64,000 bases of DNA from a virus: IMG/VR virus record IMGVR_UViG_3300044691_000371, positions 20,827 through 84,826 of that record. One strand, given 5' to 3'. Positions 55,967-64,000 of the stretch are shown piece after piece. The position numbers and the translations under genes were made by a program. Within the stretch, counting starts at the first letter, position 1; each line of letters opens with the position of its first letter. The notes under the pieces are model-generated. The model saw nothing but the letters and a program-made list of their open reading frames with translations. It was not told the DNA's origin and searched no databases.

Positions 55967-56494
55967 TCATTTTTGTGGAAGGTTAGAAAGTGCATTTGCT
56001 TTAAAAAGTATTTTTTGATTTACACGGTCGAGTGCGCTTTTCATGTCTGCCTGCCAATCTGTATCGTTTTTATCAACGACATCAAAAACGCCAGTTCGTA
56101 AAAAGTCTTTCATGTTTTTAATATCCAAATAGCCCGAAACTATGATTATATAAATACCTGGGAAAAATTTATGTAAATAGGTAATCATTTCAATAATGTT
56201 ATAATCCATAAACCCAGGCAAGCTAATATCGAGCATCACTAATTTTACTTCGTTTGTAATAGCCCTCTTAAATTCATTAGGATTATTAAAACTTTGCACA
56301 TTGTACATATTTTCAATATTAAAAAATTTATTGAAAAATTCTTCAACTGTTGGATCATCGTCCAATATTAAAGTTATTATTTGCTGTTGTTTTAAGACCA
56401 CAAATTTGCCCTCCAATGCTTTGTTTATTTCCGAAAGCCTATCTTGTGCATCAAGCTTAATTATCCATTCTGATGCTAGTTTAATACCTTCCAT
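55967..56494 (-). CDS. CheY-like receiver domain protein
   Basis: 175 residues. ILDDDP (D45-D47), VMLDISLPGF (phospho-acceptor D89), IVSGY (S120) and DVVDKND (K142) are the full receiver set. A 38-residue helical N-terminus precedes it and no output domain follows. Could tap the host signalling network. Next to a membrane coiled-coil gene. Confidence 0.85.
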   Translation of the reverse strand: MEGIKLASEWIIKLDAQDRLSEINKALEGKFVVLKQQQIITLILDDDPTVEEFFNKFFNIENMYNVQSFNNPNEFKRAITNEVKLVMLDISLPGFMDYNIIEMITYLHKFFPGIYIIIVSGYLDIKNMKDFLRTGVFDVVDKNDTDWQADMKSALDRVNQKILFKANALSNLPQK

Positions 56495-56760
56495 TACTTT
56501 AATTTAATATGATATTTTTTCTCTATAAATGGCTTTAAACTGTCTGCCTGTCGCCTACAGGCATCTGTATCGCTTTTTCTTTGAATATATTGCCATTTAT
56601 CGTAATAGTAGGCAGCCTTTTTATCGTTAAACATAAGGCTGTAATAGCTATAAATAGTGCTGTATTTTTGAATACTATCACAATAATTATATTTATTTTG
56701 TGCGTTTAATTGTACCGAAAACGGTATAATTAAAACAATTATAATTAGTATTTTTTTCAT
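56494..56760 (-). CDS. Exported protein
   Basis: 88 residues with signal peptide IIIVLIIPFSVQLNAQ, Tyr-rich mature part (YSYYSLMFNDKKAAYYYDKW). Overlaps the receiver gene by one base. Unknown. Confidence 0.6.
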   Translation of the reverse strand: MKKILIIIVLIIPFSVQLNAQNKYNYCDSIQKYSTIYSYYSLMFNDKKAAYYYDKWQYIQRKSDTDACRRQADSLKPFIEKKYHIKLK

Positions 56761-56762
56761 TT

Positions 56763-59714
56763 TTATTGATAAGCTATTTTAAGTTCGTTAATACCCAATT
56801 GCACACCATATGATGAGCTGCCCCAATCAAAGGACATACGTATATATTTAGGGTAATTTAAATTAGCAGTGCCATCAAAAATAGGCTGTACGCTTGTTAA
56901 TTGTGTTCCATATAAATCTATATTAATATACACACTTGTTGAGTTATACTTTGCAATTACAAATTTATTATATCCGTAACCAGTTGAGCCAACGAAGTTA
57001 GAATGATTGTAAGGCCCGTTGCTTACACCATTAAAGCCTAAAGTAAAGTTTCTGAATGGCTTTAAAGTAGCTATTATTTTATTATTGTTGTCAAGTATGT
57101 CGATATGGTACTGATCGTTAGATGTGCCGACAACCGAATTAAATGCCAGCCTAGATAAATCAATTAAACCGCTTACCTGCCACTGTGAACACGCCGTTAT
57201 TAATGGAGTTGACACCTGTACATAATAATGTGAACCTGCTCCGGCATGCGATCCTAACATAATAACGTCAGGACTTCTGCCAAGTTCGCAGCATACTGCG
57301 CTTCCTACGGTTGATTTAAATTGATCTCCGCTGTTTGTGAAATATTCAGCAGGTGAAACAGTCCATCCCGGTTTACCTTGTGGGGACTGCCCGGCCACCA
57401 ATGCAGATAAAAGATCAATCTGATTAGGTATAATTGGCAAAACCCTGTTCGTAAGCTTAACATTTGTTGTTTGCTCATTTACTGAACTTAAGTTGTCAAG
57501 TGTCCAGCGGTGAAAGCCTCCGTGTGCACTTTCTTCGTTAGTGTAAATTTCTATCTTACTTGCAACTTGAACCGGTCGAAGTGTTTGTGAGTTATTGGCA
57601 TAGCCGTAAGGCGCATCCATATTAGTTACCTGCGGCCCTAGAAATCCAAATTGCGTTAACACCAGTCCTTCATCGTTTGTTACGGTAATGATGCTGGTTT
57701 GGCTATTTTTCCAAAATTCTCCGTGATATCCGAATATGTACCAGTTTTGTATCGAATTAACATCGTTGCCAGGCTGTTGTACACTATTACCAATATCAAA
57801 AAATTGCGGCTTTGGAAATAGGCCTTTATACGCTATAAATGTTTCGTACAGGGTTTTAAACTTAAACCTGCTGTTGGCTATGTCATATCCTGAAATATGA
57901 AATAATTTACTTGGGCCGGTAGCATTTGAACTTCCGTACAGGCCTAAAATTCCCGAATTTGAAATGGCCCAATTCGAATTACCGCTTGCAACATCAGTAC
58001 CTAATACCATACTTGCCGCTGTTGTTGCAGATGCAAAGGTTGGATTATTACTACCGTCAAAACCGGTTAATCTTAGTTTGTTATAGTTAAGAACCCGGGT
58101 AGGATAACTGCCTGTTGCAGTCCTGTAATATACGCTACCCGTACTATCAATCTGTGAGCCTGACGGTAGTACTGAATTTATCAATCTAAAGCCTGTTGAT
58201 GTTAATTCAACATAGTATGGATGGTTGCTATCCTGCTGTACAAGGGCATATCGTTTACCATTTGATGCCAATAAAATTCTTGTTACTGGTTGTGTTCCAC
58301 CCCATCCTGCTGGAAACGCATACCCGTAATTATTTGTTAATGCCCAGCCCGAAGCAAGTGGTTGTGAATAATCAATAGTGTATTCCGCAAGGTTTTGAAA
58401 TACCTGTGTGGGTTGGTTCATTACTGTATTAACATTGTACAGCCTGGGCTGCGTCATAATGTTATTGATATACGACCCGGTCTTATCAAAGTGCTGATAG
58501 CGCCAGTTGCCGACATCACCTATCCATAACGAGCTATCCGATTGGTGCGTTATAAAAACAGGTAAATAACCGCGGGTATCGTTGAAATAAAATTTGGTAT
58601 TGGTAACTGTTGGCGAGGTTGAATAATCAACCCCTACTGTGCCAATAGTGCTTATTGATGCAAGTGTAGTGGTATTGTATTGCTTTACAACTTGTTGATC
58701 TAAGACAGATAGCTTACCCGCGTAAACATCGGCGCCCATAATATGAGTAAAGCCACTAATAATGCTACCTGTGGCAGTGAGAGTGCCATCTGAATTTACA
58801 GTATACTTATTTTCTGTTGTGCCGTTGGAGACCCAAAGCGTGTTATCGTTCTCTAAGTTTAAATTATCCGGAGAGGTTATAGCATCCGTTCTGATTAAAG
58901 CCCCTGTAGCGCCGTTTAAAACATCGATCTTATTTTGTAAAGCGTGAGCAACCAAAAGGTATTTACTTCCTCCTTGCTGTACGGCCATGCCTGTAATACG
59001 TCCTGTTGCACCTAATGTATTAGCATCAATTGCGTGATTAAAAATACGCATCGGGGAAATATTAACTACTGTCCCGGCTGAAAAAGCTACTTCAGCATCA
59101 TTAGAAACTGCGGTAGCCCAAATGAAGTTTGTTCCTTGATTATAATCGCGGCCACCGTAATAAACATTGGTCGAGTTTGCGCAAATAAAATAGCCGCTCA
59201 TTCCTGTATTTATACCCGGTACTACGTTTATTTTTACATTTGGCGCAGATTTTAAAACTTTAAATAACCCCTGATGATCCCTTTCGCTAAAAGTGGCCAG
59301 GCCGTACATGTAATTGCCAACTTCAACCATACCGCTTATAGTGCCGTAGTAATAATGAACAGTAGCACCTGTATCTGAAAGTGAGGTGTTACCTATAATT
59401 CCATCCCATGTATTGGTAATATTATTTTCTAAAATCTTAACTTGGTATGTGGTGCCGATTGTTAACAGATTACCTTTATCGTCCAATCCATCCCATTGTA
59501 ATGTATGTGGGCCAGCTTCAAAATGTTCTTGAGCGAATAATGTTCTAACTAAAATACCGTTACTGTATACTCCTGCTGACACATTACCACTTGCGCTGAA
59601 ATTTAATGTATAAGTATTGGGTAGAGTTTTGTTAACCGGTAAAGTTGATTGCGCATTTGCTATAAAATTTGCATATATGCAAAAAAACAAGCATATGTAG
59701 AGTAATTTTTTCAT
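56763..59714 (-). CDS. Large exported beta-propeller-like protein
   Basis: 983 residues from ATG 59714 (an upstream TTG is less likely). Signal peptide MKKLLYICLFFCIYANF-type, then FlgD-like Ig region (SAGVYSNGILVRTLF, LQWDGLDDKGN), followed by repeated strand blocks (LLVAHALQNKIDVLNGATGA). C-terminal lectin-like RMSFDWGSSSYGVQLGI. Probably an exported or surface/host-recognition protein; a secreted tail-region protein is unusual. Confidence 0.65.
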   Translation of the reverse strand: MKKLLYICLFFCIYANFIANAQSTLPVNKTLPNTYTLNFSASGNVSAGVYSNGILVRTLFAQEHFEAGPHTLQWDGLDDKGNLLTIGTTYQVKILENNITNTWDGIIGNTSLSDTGATVHYYYGTISGMVEVGNYMYGLATFSERDHQGLFKVLKSAPNVKINVVPGINTGMSGYFICANSTNVYYGGRDYNQGTNFIWATAVSNDAEVAFSAGTVVNISPMRIFNHAIDANTLGATGRITGMAVQQGGSKYLLVAHALQNKIDVLNGATGALIRTDAITSPDNLNLENDNTLWVSNGTTENKYTVNSDGTLTATGSIISGFTHIMGADVYAGKLSVLDQQVVKQYNTTTLASISTIGTVGVDYSTSPTVTNTKFYFNDTRGYLPVFITHQSDSSLWIGDVGNWRYQHFDKTGSYINNIMTQPRLYNVNTVMNQPTQVFQNLAEYTIDYSQPLASGWALTNNYGYAFPAGWGGTQPVTRILLASNGKRYALVQQDSNHPYYVELTSTGFRLINSVLPSGSQIDSTGSVYYRTATGSYPTRVLNYNKLRLTGFDGSNNPTFASATTAASMVLGTDVASGNSNWAISNSGILGLYGSSNATGPSKLFHISGYDIANSRFKFKTLYETFIAYKGLFPKPQFFDIGNSVQQPGNDVNSIQNWYIFGYHGEFWKNSQTSIITVTNDEGLVLTQFGFLGPQVTNMDAPYGYANNSQTLRPVQVASKIEIYTNEESAHGGFHRWTLDNLSSVNEQTTNVKLTNRVLPIIPNQIDLLSALVAGQSPQGKPGWTVSPAEYFTNSGDQFKSTVGSAVCCELGRSPDVIMLGSHAGAGSHYYVQVSTPLITACSQWQVSGLIDLSRLAFNSVVGTSNDQYHIDILDNNNKIIATLKPFRNFTLGFNGVSNGPYNHSNFVGSTGYGYNKFVIAKYNSTSVYINIDLYGTQLTSVQPIFDGTANLNYPKYIRMSFDWGSSSYGVQLGINELKIAYQ

Positions 59715-59716
59715 GA

Positions 59717-60100
59717 TTAATTCCAACTATAAACGCCAGCTGAATTACTGATCGTTCGTAAATAAGATCCTGCCGTTGCCGGTATTGCGTTATTAACTTG
59801 CCCGTTTAATTGCACCGTCCAGCTACCTGTTAACACAAAAATAACACTTCCGCCGCTTCCTAAAGGTATGTTATTTTCACTAAAACTTAAATTGGCGGTT
59901 ACTGTTACTGTTTTATTTGGCGTTATAGGCTTATAAGGCTCATTCATTATAGGCTTAAAGGTTAATACCTCTGGTGTTATATCAATAGTTACTCCACTGC
60001 TTGACGTTCCGTTTACTACTATTTTAGCAAATGATTTTACAGCTATACCTTGTGAGTAAGATATTAATGGTATAAATAATATGATTAATAGCCATTTCAT
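59717..60100 (-). CDS. Exported protein
   Basis: 127 residues, signal peptide LLIILFIPLISYSQG, then Ser/Thr/Val-rich strands. Unknown; in the tail-fibre operon. Confidence 0.6.
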   Translation of the reverse strand: MKWLLIILFIPLISYSQGIAVKSFAKIVVNGTSSSGVTIDITPEVLTFKPIMNEPYKPITPNKTVTVTANLSFSENNIPLGSGGSVIFVLTGSWTVQLNGQVNNAIPATAGSYLRTISNSAGVYSWN

Positions 60101-60121
60101 TTTTAATATTTATAAAAGATT

Positions 60122-60478
60122 TTACTGTAGTACAATCCTCTTTTTATTTATAAAGACATCTAATTTAGTTATTAGCTGTGTCCACTTATTAAAATTTCCG
60201 TCCGGGTATATTTGGTAAGTTGAGTTTAAATATCCTCCGTTACGGTCATAAAACATTATTTCCAAAGGCGAATTAGTCGTTGTATCGCGCATAACCGTTA
60301 ATCGATACACAATAGATCGTGCAGTATCATTCCCTCCTGAAACAATCATTGGTACACATTGCCTGGCACCTGGTTGTATCCAAATAAAATCGCCCTGTAC
60401 ACTTTGTATACGCGTTGCTTGTGAAAATGCTGCGATAGCTACTATCAGCAGTGCAATTGTTATGATAAGTTTTTTCAT
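60122..60478 (-). CDS. Exported protein
   Basis: 118 residues, signal peptide MKKLIITIALLIVAIAAFSQ-type; mature part RIQSVQGDFIWIQPGARQ and strands. Its start overlaps the tail-fibre stop as ATGG-type. Unknown. Confidence 0.6.
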   Translation of the reverse strand: MKKLIITIALLIVAIAAFSQATRIQSVQGDFIWIQPGARQCVPMIVSGGNDTARSIVYRLTVMRDTTTNSPLEIMFYDRNGGYLNSTYQIYPDGNFNKWTQLITKLDVFINKKRIVLQ

Positions 60479-63400
60479 GGTGTAATATTATAATCAAAAT
60501 TTATGCTTCCTGTTAATGCAGTTACAAAAGTAACATCGAATGTTGTTGTTGTTTGAGCAGATATATAGTAATTAACCGCGGTTAATAAATCACGTGGCGT
60601 TATGGTAACATTGTAACTATTATTGGCCAGTGTGCTACCTATTGTAACCGTGACAACCGTTGTCGCAGTTCCAGTCGTAGTTGAATTTCCGTGAATTGGA
60701 GGATTTCCTTGCCTTACTATTATACCGGCTGTGGCTGATGTAAATATAATCCTAAATTGTCCAACTAATCCAGCTGTAGTAGATAACGATCCTAATGATG
60801 TAAAACCGCTGCCCAATGCAAGTGTTACCGTATTGGCTCCTGCGCTATTATCTATATAGAAATCAAAAACATATCCCTGCCCTGCTGAATTTAACTGCGT
60901 AGCCATGGCGGTAGCTGTAGGCATTGTAATCGTTGTTGCGGCGGCTGAGGTTGATGTTATATATCTTGTTCCTATTTGAGCAGCTGTAGCTGTGGCCGTA
61001 GAATTAATAGCAGTAAGTGTATTTGAATATGATACTGGAGCGCTTGCAAAGAAATTTGTCGTATTCCACTGCCATAAAACTTTTACGAATGTTTGACTAA
61101 CACCTGCCGCATTATATCCACCTCCCCATAGATCACCGCTTGACAGATTTCCGATACCACCATAATTACTCCCGTTCATGGCGTACGACATCGCCGAATG
61201 AGGTGTACTGTATATACCAAGTCCTAAAATACTACCATTCTGAACGCTGAGGTTTCCATTAGTGATACCAACAGCGGTACCAGCCGCTGAAAAAGTATTA
61301 GTCTGTGTCCATGTATTTGGAGTGGTTAACCCTGCTGTATTTTCACCAGCTATATAAAAGCTCCATGATGTCGCGCTAGTGCCAGACGTTAAAATACATG
61401 TTAAAATACATATCTGCCCTTGTGTTAATGTAGCAATAGCATTAAGCCCTGATGATTGTATAACAATATTTATACCAGTGCCGTTATTGGCAATAATGAA
61501 AGTTTGGTATTGCGCCAATGTGCTTACAACAGGCAGCACGTAAGTTTGTCCGCCTAATGTGGAGCCTATTAATGATTGATATTGCGATGACGCTGCCGTT
61601 AAGGTCGTTGTTCCGCCTGCGGATGTTGTTGTCGTGCCGTTTGATATAAATGAATTTCCACTAATATTTGCATTTGCATCTCTGATTGGTATATAAGATG
61701 CGGTTGGCGCGGTAGATGCCGTTGCTAAATCTGAATTAGTAACCAAAGATGAACTTACTACGCCGGACGCGTTTGCATGCAACAATCCCGCCCCATATTT
61801 TGAAAATGTTACAGTGCCATCGTTGGCGATGGTAAACCATGACGTAGTTGTGCTTGCGTTATTTGCTTTCGTATAAAAATCAAGTTGACCACCTAAATCT
61901 GTAGCTGTTGAGCCAACGGCCGAGACAGACATTCCGGCCATGTAGGTATATGCTGGCGTAGGCCTCGTATACGCCCATCCGCTAAAACCACCTATTAAAT
62001 CACCGGTATTATTTATAGATGGCGATCCAGGAGTTCCCCGCGATGTTGAAACCGTATATCCTGGGGTAACAGTTCCGTTTGTAACACTTCCCATAGCTGA
62101 ATTAAGCTGAAAAGCATCGTATTGCCCGTAAACATTTACCGCATTAGTGGCTGTAATATCTCCGTTATTATTTATATATAAACGATGGTTAGTGCCATCG
62201 AAATAAAAATTACTATTATCCTGGGTAATTGTAGTGCCATTTGAAAAAAGTATGGAATGGTTTGTTAATGATGGCAATGTAAATTTATTATTCCATGTGG
62301 TAGATGAAGATATAGATGCGTCAGGTATTAACCTACTTTCAAGTGCATATGTACCGGCACTATCAGGAACAAGTTGTATCCTGTTTGCAGTTAGCAAAGA
62401 CTTACTTACAGTCCAATCAAATCCATTTGAACCTTTTACTGAAAATCTACCGCTGGCGTCTGCAAAAATATAGTTATGCCCACTTGGCGGAGTTGTTGGG
62501 TCTGTTGATTGTGTTGCTAAGTCGATAAAACCAGTTCCAGCTGTTCCATTAATTGCGATACTATTTGGTATTAATTGTCCTGAAAATGAGTTTCCAGCAG
62601 TTGCCACGGTTTGCAATGTAGGCGTACTTCCATTCGCCGAATAATTCACATCCCAACTCGCGGCTGTTGTTCCAGATGTGCCGTTAAAACGAAATGTTGC
62701 CGACGTACCTGCTGCCATAGCTTGCACAGTATTACCGCCGCTTGATTGAACCGTAACAACCCCAGTCGAATAATTACTTCTTTGAAATGTATACCCTGTT
62801 ATAAGAGTTAAAACAACAGGCAATACTAGTGTTTGTGTAGTTGTTCCTGTAAAAGAACCGTTTTTAGCGGATGATACTAAAAGTGTAGTTGTTGAACCTG
62901 ATGTTACTATCGATTGGTAATTCTCAATTAAATTATTTATAAATGAATTTGCATTGCCGTCCCTAACCATTACATTAAATGCAGTTGCGGTTGTTTCAAA
63001 GCCTGGCCCTGCGGTATTTAATACATATGGATCAGGAATGGTACCAGTACCAGTAAATGTTCCAGTAAGGAAATTAGCCGCATTACTCGTATAAACTAGA
63101 GCTGTTGTCCCGATAGTAATAGTAGATGTAGTGGTTTGTGTAAATGTTACGCCTATATATAAAGTACCCAATTGTACATAAACCTTCGATCCGGCTGCAA
63201 GATTGGCGGCTGTGTTTGAATTTGGGTCACGTGTTAAAATGTATGGGTGTGAAGCATCTCCGACTTGAGTTGCATCATATACACCATCGTTTGCTTGTGT
63301 TGCTTCATTCCAAACTAAAATCTTATCATTAACCGATGGCGTTGCACCATCAACAGATATAGCCCCGTTGCTATTACCTGTTAATGTAGCCCCGATACCT

Positions 63401-64000
63401 GATGAACCGTTATTATAAGTATTTGATAATAGCGCCGCTGTGGTAGCGTATTTAGCCACCGTGTAAGAACCACCATTTGAAAATGGCAAAATACCTGTAA
63501 ATGTTATATTTGGCGTCGTACCACCGCTGGATGCTATATTTCCTGAACCAGTAACTGAAGAAACACCACCTCCCCCTCCCAATCTTCTTGTTACCCATTC
63601 ATTAGTAACATAAGCTTTTGGCGTGGCTGTAATCTGTGCGGTATCAACGGAGACATCCGCCTTTAAACCTATATGAGTATTTTCGTCTGTGATAGTTACC
63701 GGTAAGGCATCATTAAATGTTATTTCCGTATTATGATTTGTATTGACATTTAGAGCTTGAATAGTTATTCCACCATTTGAATTTCCGTTTGCGCTTACTC
63801 CATAAAAATGATTATAACCTGCATCGGTAGCATCCATTATTACATCTGCTAGTCCATTTACACTATTAAAGTAAAAACCATTACTATTAGGATCTTGTAC
63901 TTGAAATGTTGTTGGTGAACTACTTCCTAATAAATTAAAAGTAGTAGTAGTTCCCGCGGTTATGTTTACAATCCTGCTTGTGTTTACAGTTCCATTAATA
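60475..64000 (-). CDS. Long tail-fibre-like protein (5' end cut by window edge)
   Basis: At least 1174 residues, the frame runs off the right edge (the in-frame ATG at 63837 is internal). Ser/Thr/Gly/Asn-rich, low aromatic content, with repeated domains of the LVLPVVLTLITGYTF / YVLPVVSTLAQYQTF type, both followed by VQSSGGN/IQSSGLN, and a third FDFYIDNSAGAN copy. Such decoration domains are typical of tail fibres and baseplate proteins. Contacts the host surface. Confidence 0.75.
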   Translation of the reverse strand, partial: INGTVNTSRIVNITAGTTTTFNLLGSSSPTTFQVQDPNSNGFYFNSVNGLADVIMDATDAGYNHFYGVSANGNSNGGITIQALNVNTNHNTEITFNDALPVTITDENTHIGLKADVSVDTAQITATPKAYVTNEWVTRRLGGGGGVSSVTGSGNIASSGGTTPNITFTGILPFSNGGSYTVAKYATTAALLSNTYNNGSSGIGATLTGNSNGAISVDGATPSVNDKILVWNEATQANDGVYDATQVGDASHPYILTRDPNSNTAANLAAGSKVYVQLGTLYIGVTFTQTTTSTITIGTTALVYTSNAANFLTGTFTGTGTIPDPYVLNTAGPGFETTATAFNVMVRDGNANSFINNLIENYQSIVTSGSTTTLLVSSAKNGSFTGTTTQTLVLPVVLTLITGYTFQRSNYSTGVVTVQSSGGNTVQAMAAGTSATFRFNGTSGTTAASWDVNYSANGSTPTLQTVATAGNSFSGQLIPNSIAINGTAGTGFIDLATQSTDPTTPPSGHNYIFADASGRFSVKGSNGFDWTVSKSLLTANRIQLVPDSAGTYALESRLIPDASISSSTTWNNKFTLPSLTNHSILFSNGTTITQDNSNFYFDGTNHRLYINNNGDITATNAVNVYGQYDAFQLNSAMGSVTNGTVTPGYTVSTSRGTPGSPSINNTGDLIGGFSGWAYTRPTPAYTYMAGMSVSAVGSTATDLGGQLDFYTKANNASTTTSWFTIANDGTVTFSKYGAGLLHANASGVVSSSLVTNSDLATASTAPTASYIPIRDANANISGNSFISNGTTTTSAGGTTTLTAASSQYQSLIGSTLGGQTYVLPVVSTLAQYQTFIIANNGTGINIVIQSSGLNAIATLTQGQICILTCILTSGTSATSWSFYIAGENTAGLTTPNTWTQTNTFSAAGTAVGITNGNLSVQNGSILGLGIYSTPHSAMSYAMNGSNYGGIGNLSSGDLWGGGYNAAGVSQTFVKVLWQWNTTNFFASAPVSYSNTLTAINSTATATAAQIGTRYITSTSAAATTITMPTATAMATQLNSAGQGYVFDFYIDNSAGANTVTLALGSGFTSLGSLSTTAGLVGQFRIIFTSATAGIIVRQGNPPIHGNSTTTGTATTVVTVTIGSTLANNSYNVTITPRDLLTAVNYYISAQTTTTFDVTFVTALTGSINFDYNITP

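Overview
The window looks like about 64 kb of a tailed phage (or prophage) infecting a Bacteroidetes host. The DNA is AT-rich, almost every gene is read from the minus strand with TAATG or ATGA overlaps, starts lack Shine-Dalgarno sites, and at least eight promoters fit the Bacteroidetes TTTG-N19-21-TAnnTTTG consensus. Only one convincing protein gene lies on the plus strand (a glycosyltransferase at 14098-14667). Both window ends cut through genes, so the genome continues on each side. I see no integrase, tRNA gene, rRNA or CRISPR array.

Layout in the direction of transcription (right to left). 64000-56763: a very long tail-fibre-like protein and a set of signal-peptide proteins. 56494-52659: a CheY-like receiver protein and a lysis block (GH108 muramidase, secreted nuclease, GH25 lysozyme, holin candidate, single-gene spanin candidate). 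52419-36336: regulator and early/replication genes (SSAP, YqaJ exonuclease, SMC-like ATPase, nucleases, Lin1244-type replication protein with iteron-like repeats, DnaB-like helicase) among many small unknown genes. 36270-23957: a probable DNA-modification set (SPPY-type methyltransferase, Cys-cluster radical-SAM-like protein, TET-associated-type glycosyltransferase, ParB-like protein) and a small-terminase candidate. 23439-14098: surface or virion modification genes (several glycosyltransferases, acetyltransferase, methyltransferase). 14067-12087: an RNA island with four tandem Y-RNA-like modules followed by a Ro60/TROVE gene. 12014-1: virion genes in Mu-like content (terminase large subunit with intein, portal, MuF-like head protein, gp36-like adaptor, tail-completion protein). 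The major capsid gene is not visible and probably lies beyond the left edge.

Most unusual points: (1) a phage Ro60 gene preceded by its own promoter-array-terminator unit of Y-RNA-like hairpins, one carrying a circularly permuted tRNA mimic with a perfect T-loop, D-arm and acceptor stem; (2) an intein in the nuclease active-site region of the terminase whose linker is also coded, in another frame, by a complete HNH endonuclease; (3) a slippery A9 run at the end of the portal gene from which the MuF head protein can be reached only by a -1 shift, plus a second dnaX-like slippery site in a small gene; (4) several GC-rich, structured non-coding stretches in an AT-rich genome; (5) a family of near-identical promoters sharing an 18-base upstream element; (6) a predicted DNA base-modification cassette.

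How the parts fit: the repeated promoters appear to switch on the early/middle gene blocks together; replication and recombination genes copy the genome; methyltransferase, radical-SAM-like and glycosyltransferase genes probably protect or decorate DNA; the glycosyltransferase cluster probably decorates virion or host surface; Ro60 and Y RNAs may manage structured RNA during infection. Homing endonucleases (two HNH, three GIY-YIG types, one remnant) have invaded mainly the packaging/head genes. Functional calls are from reading motifs by eye; no database search was possible.
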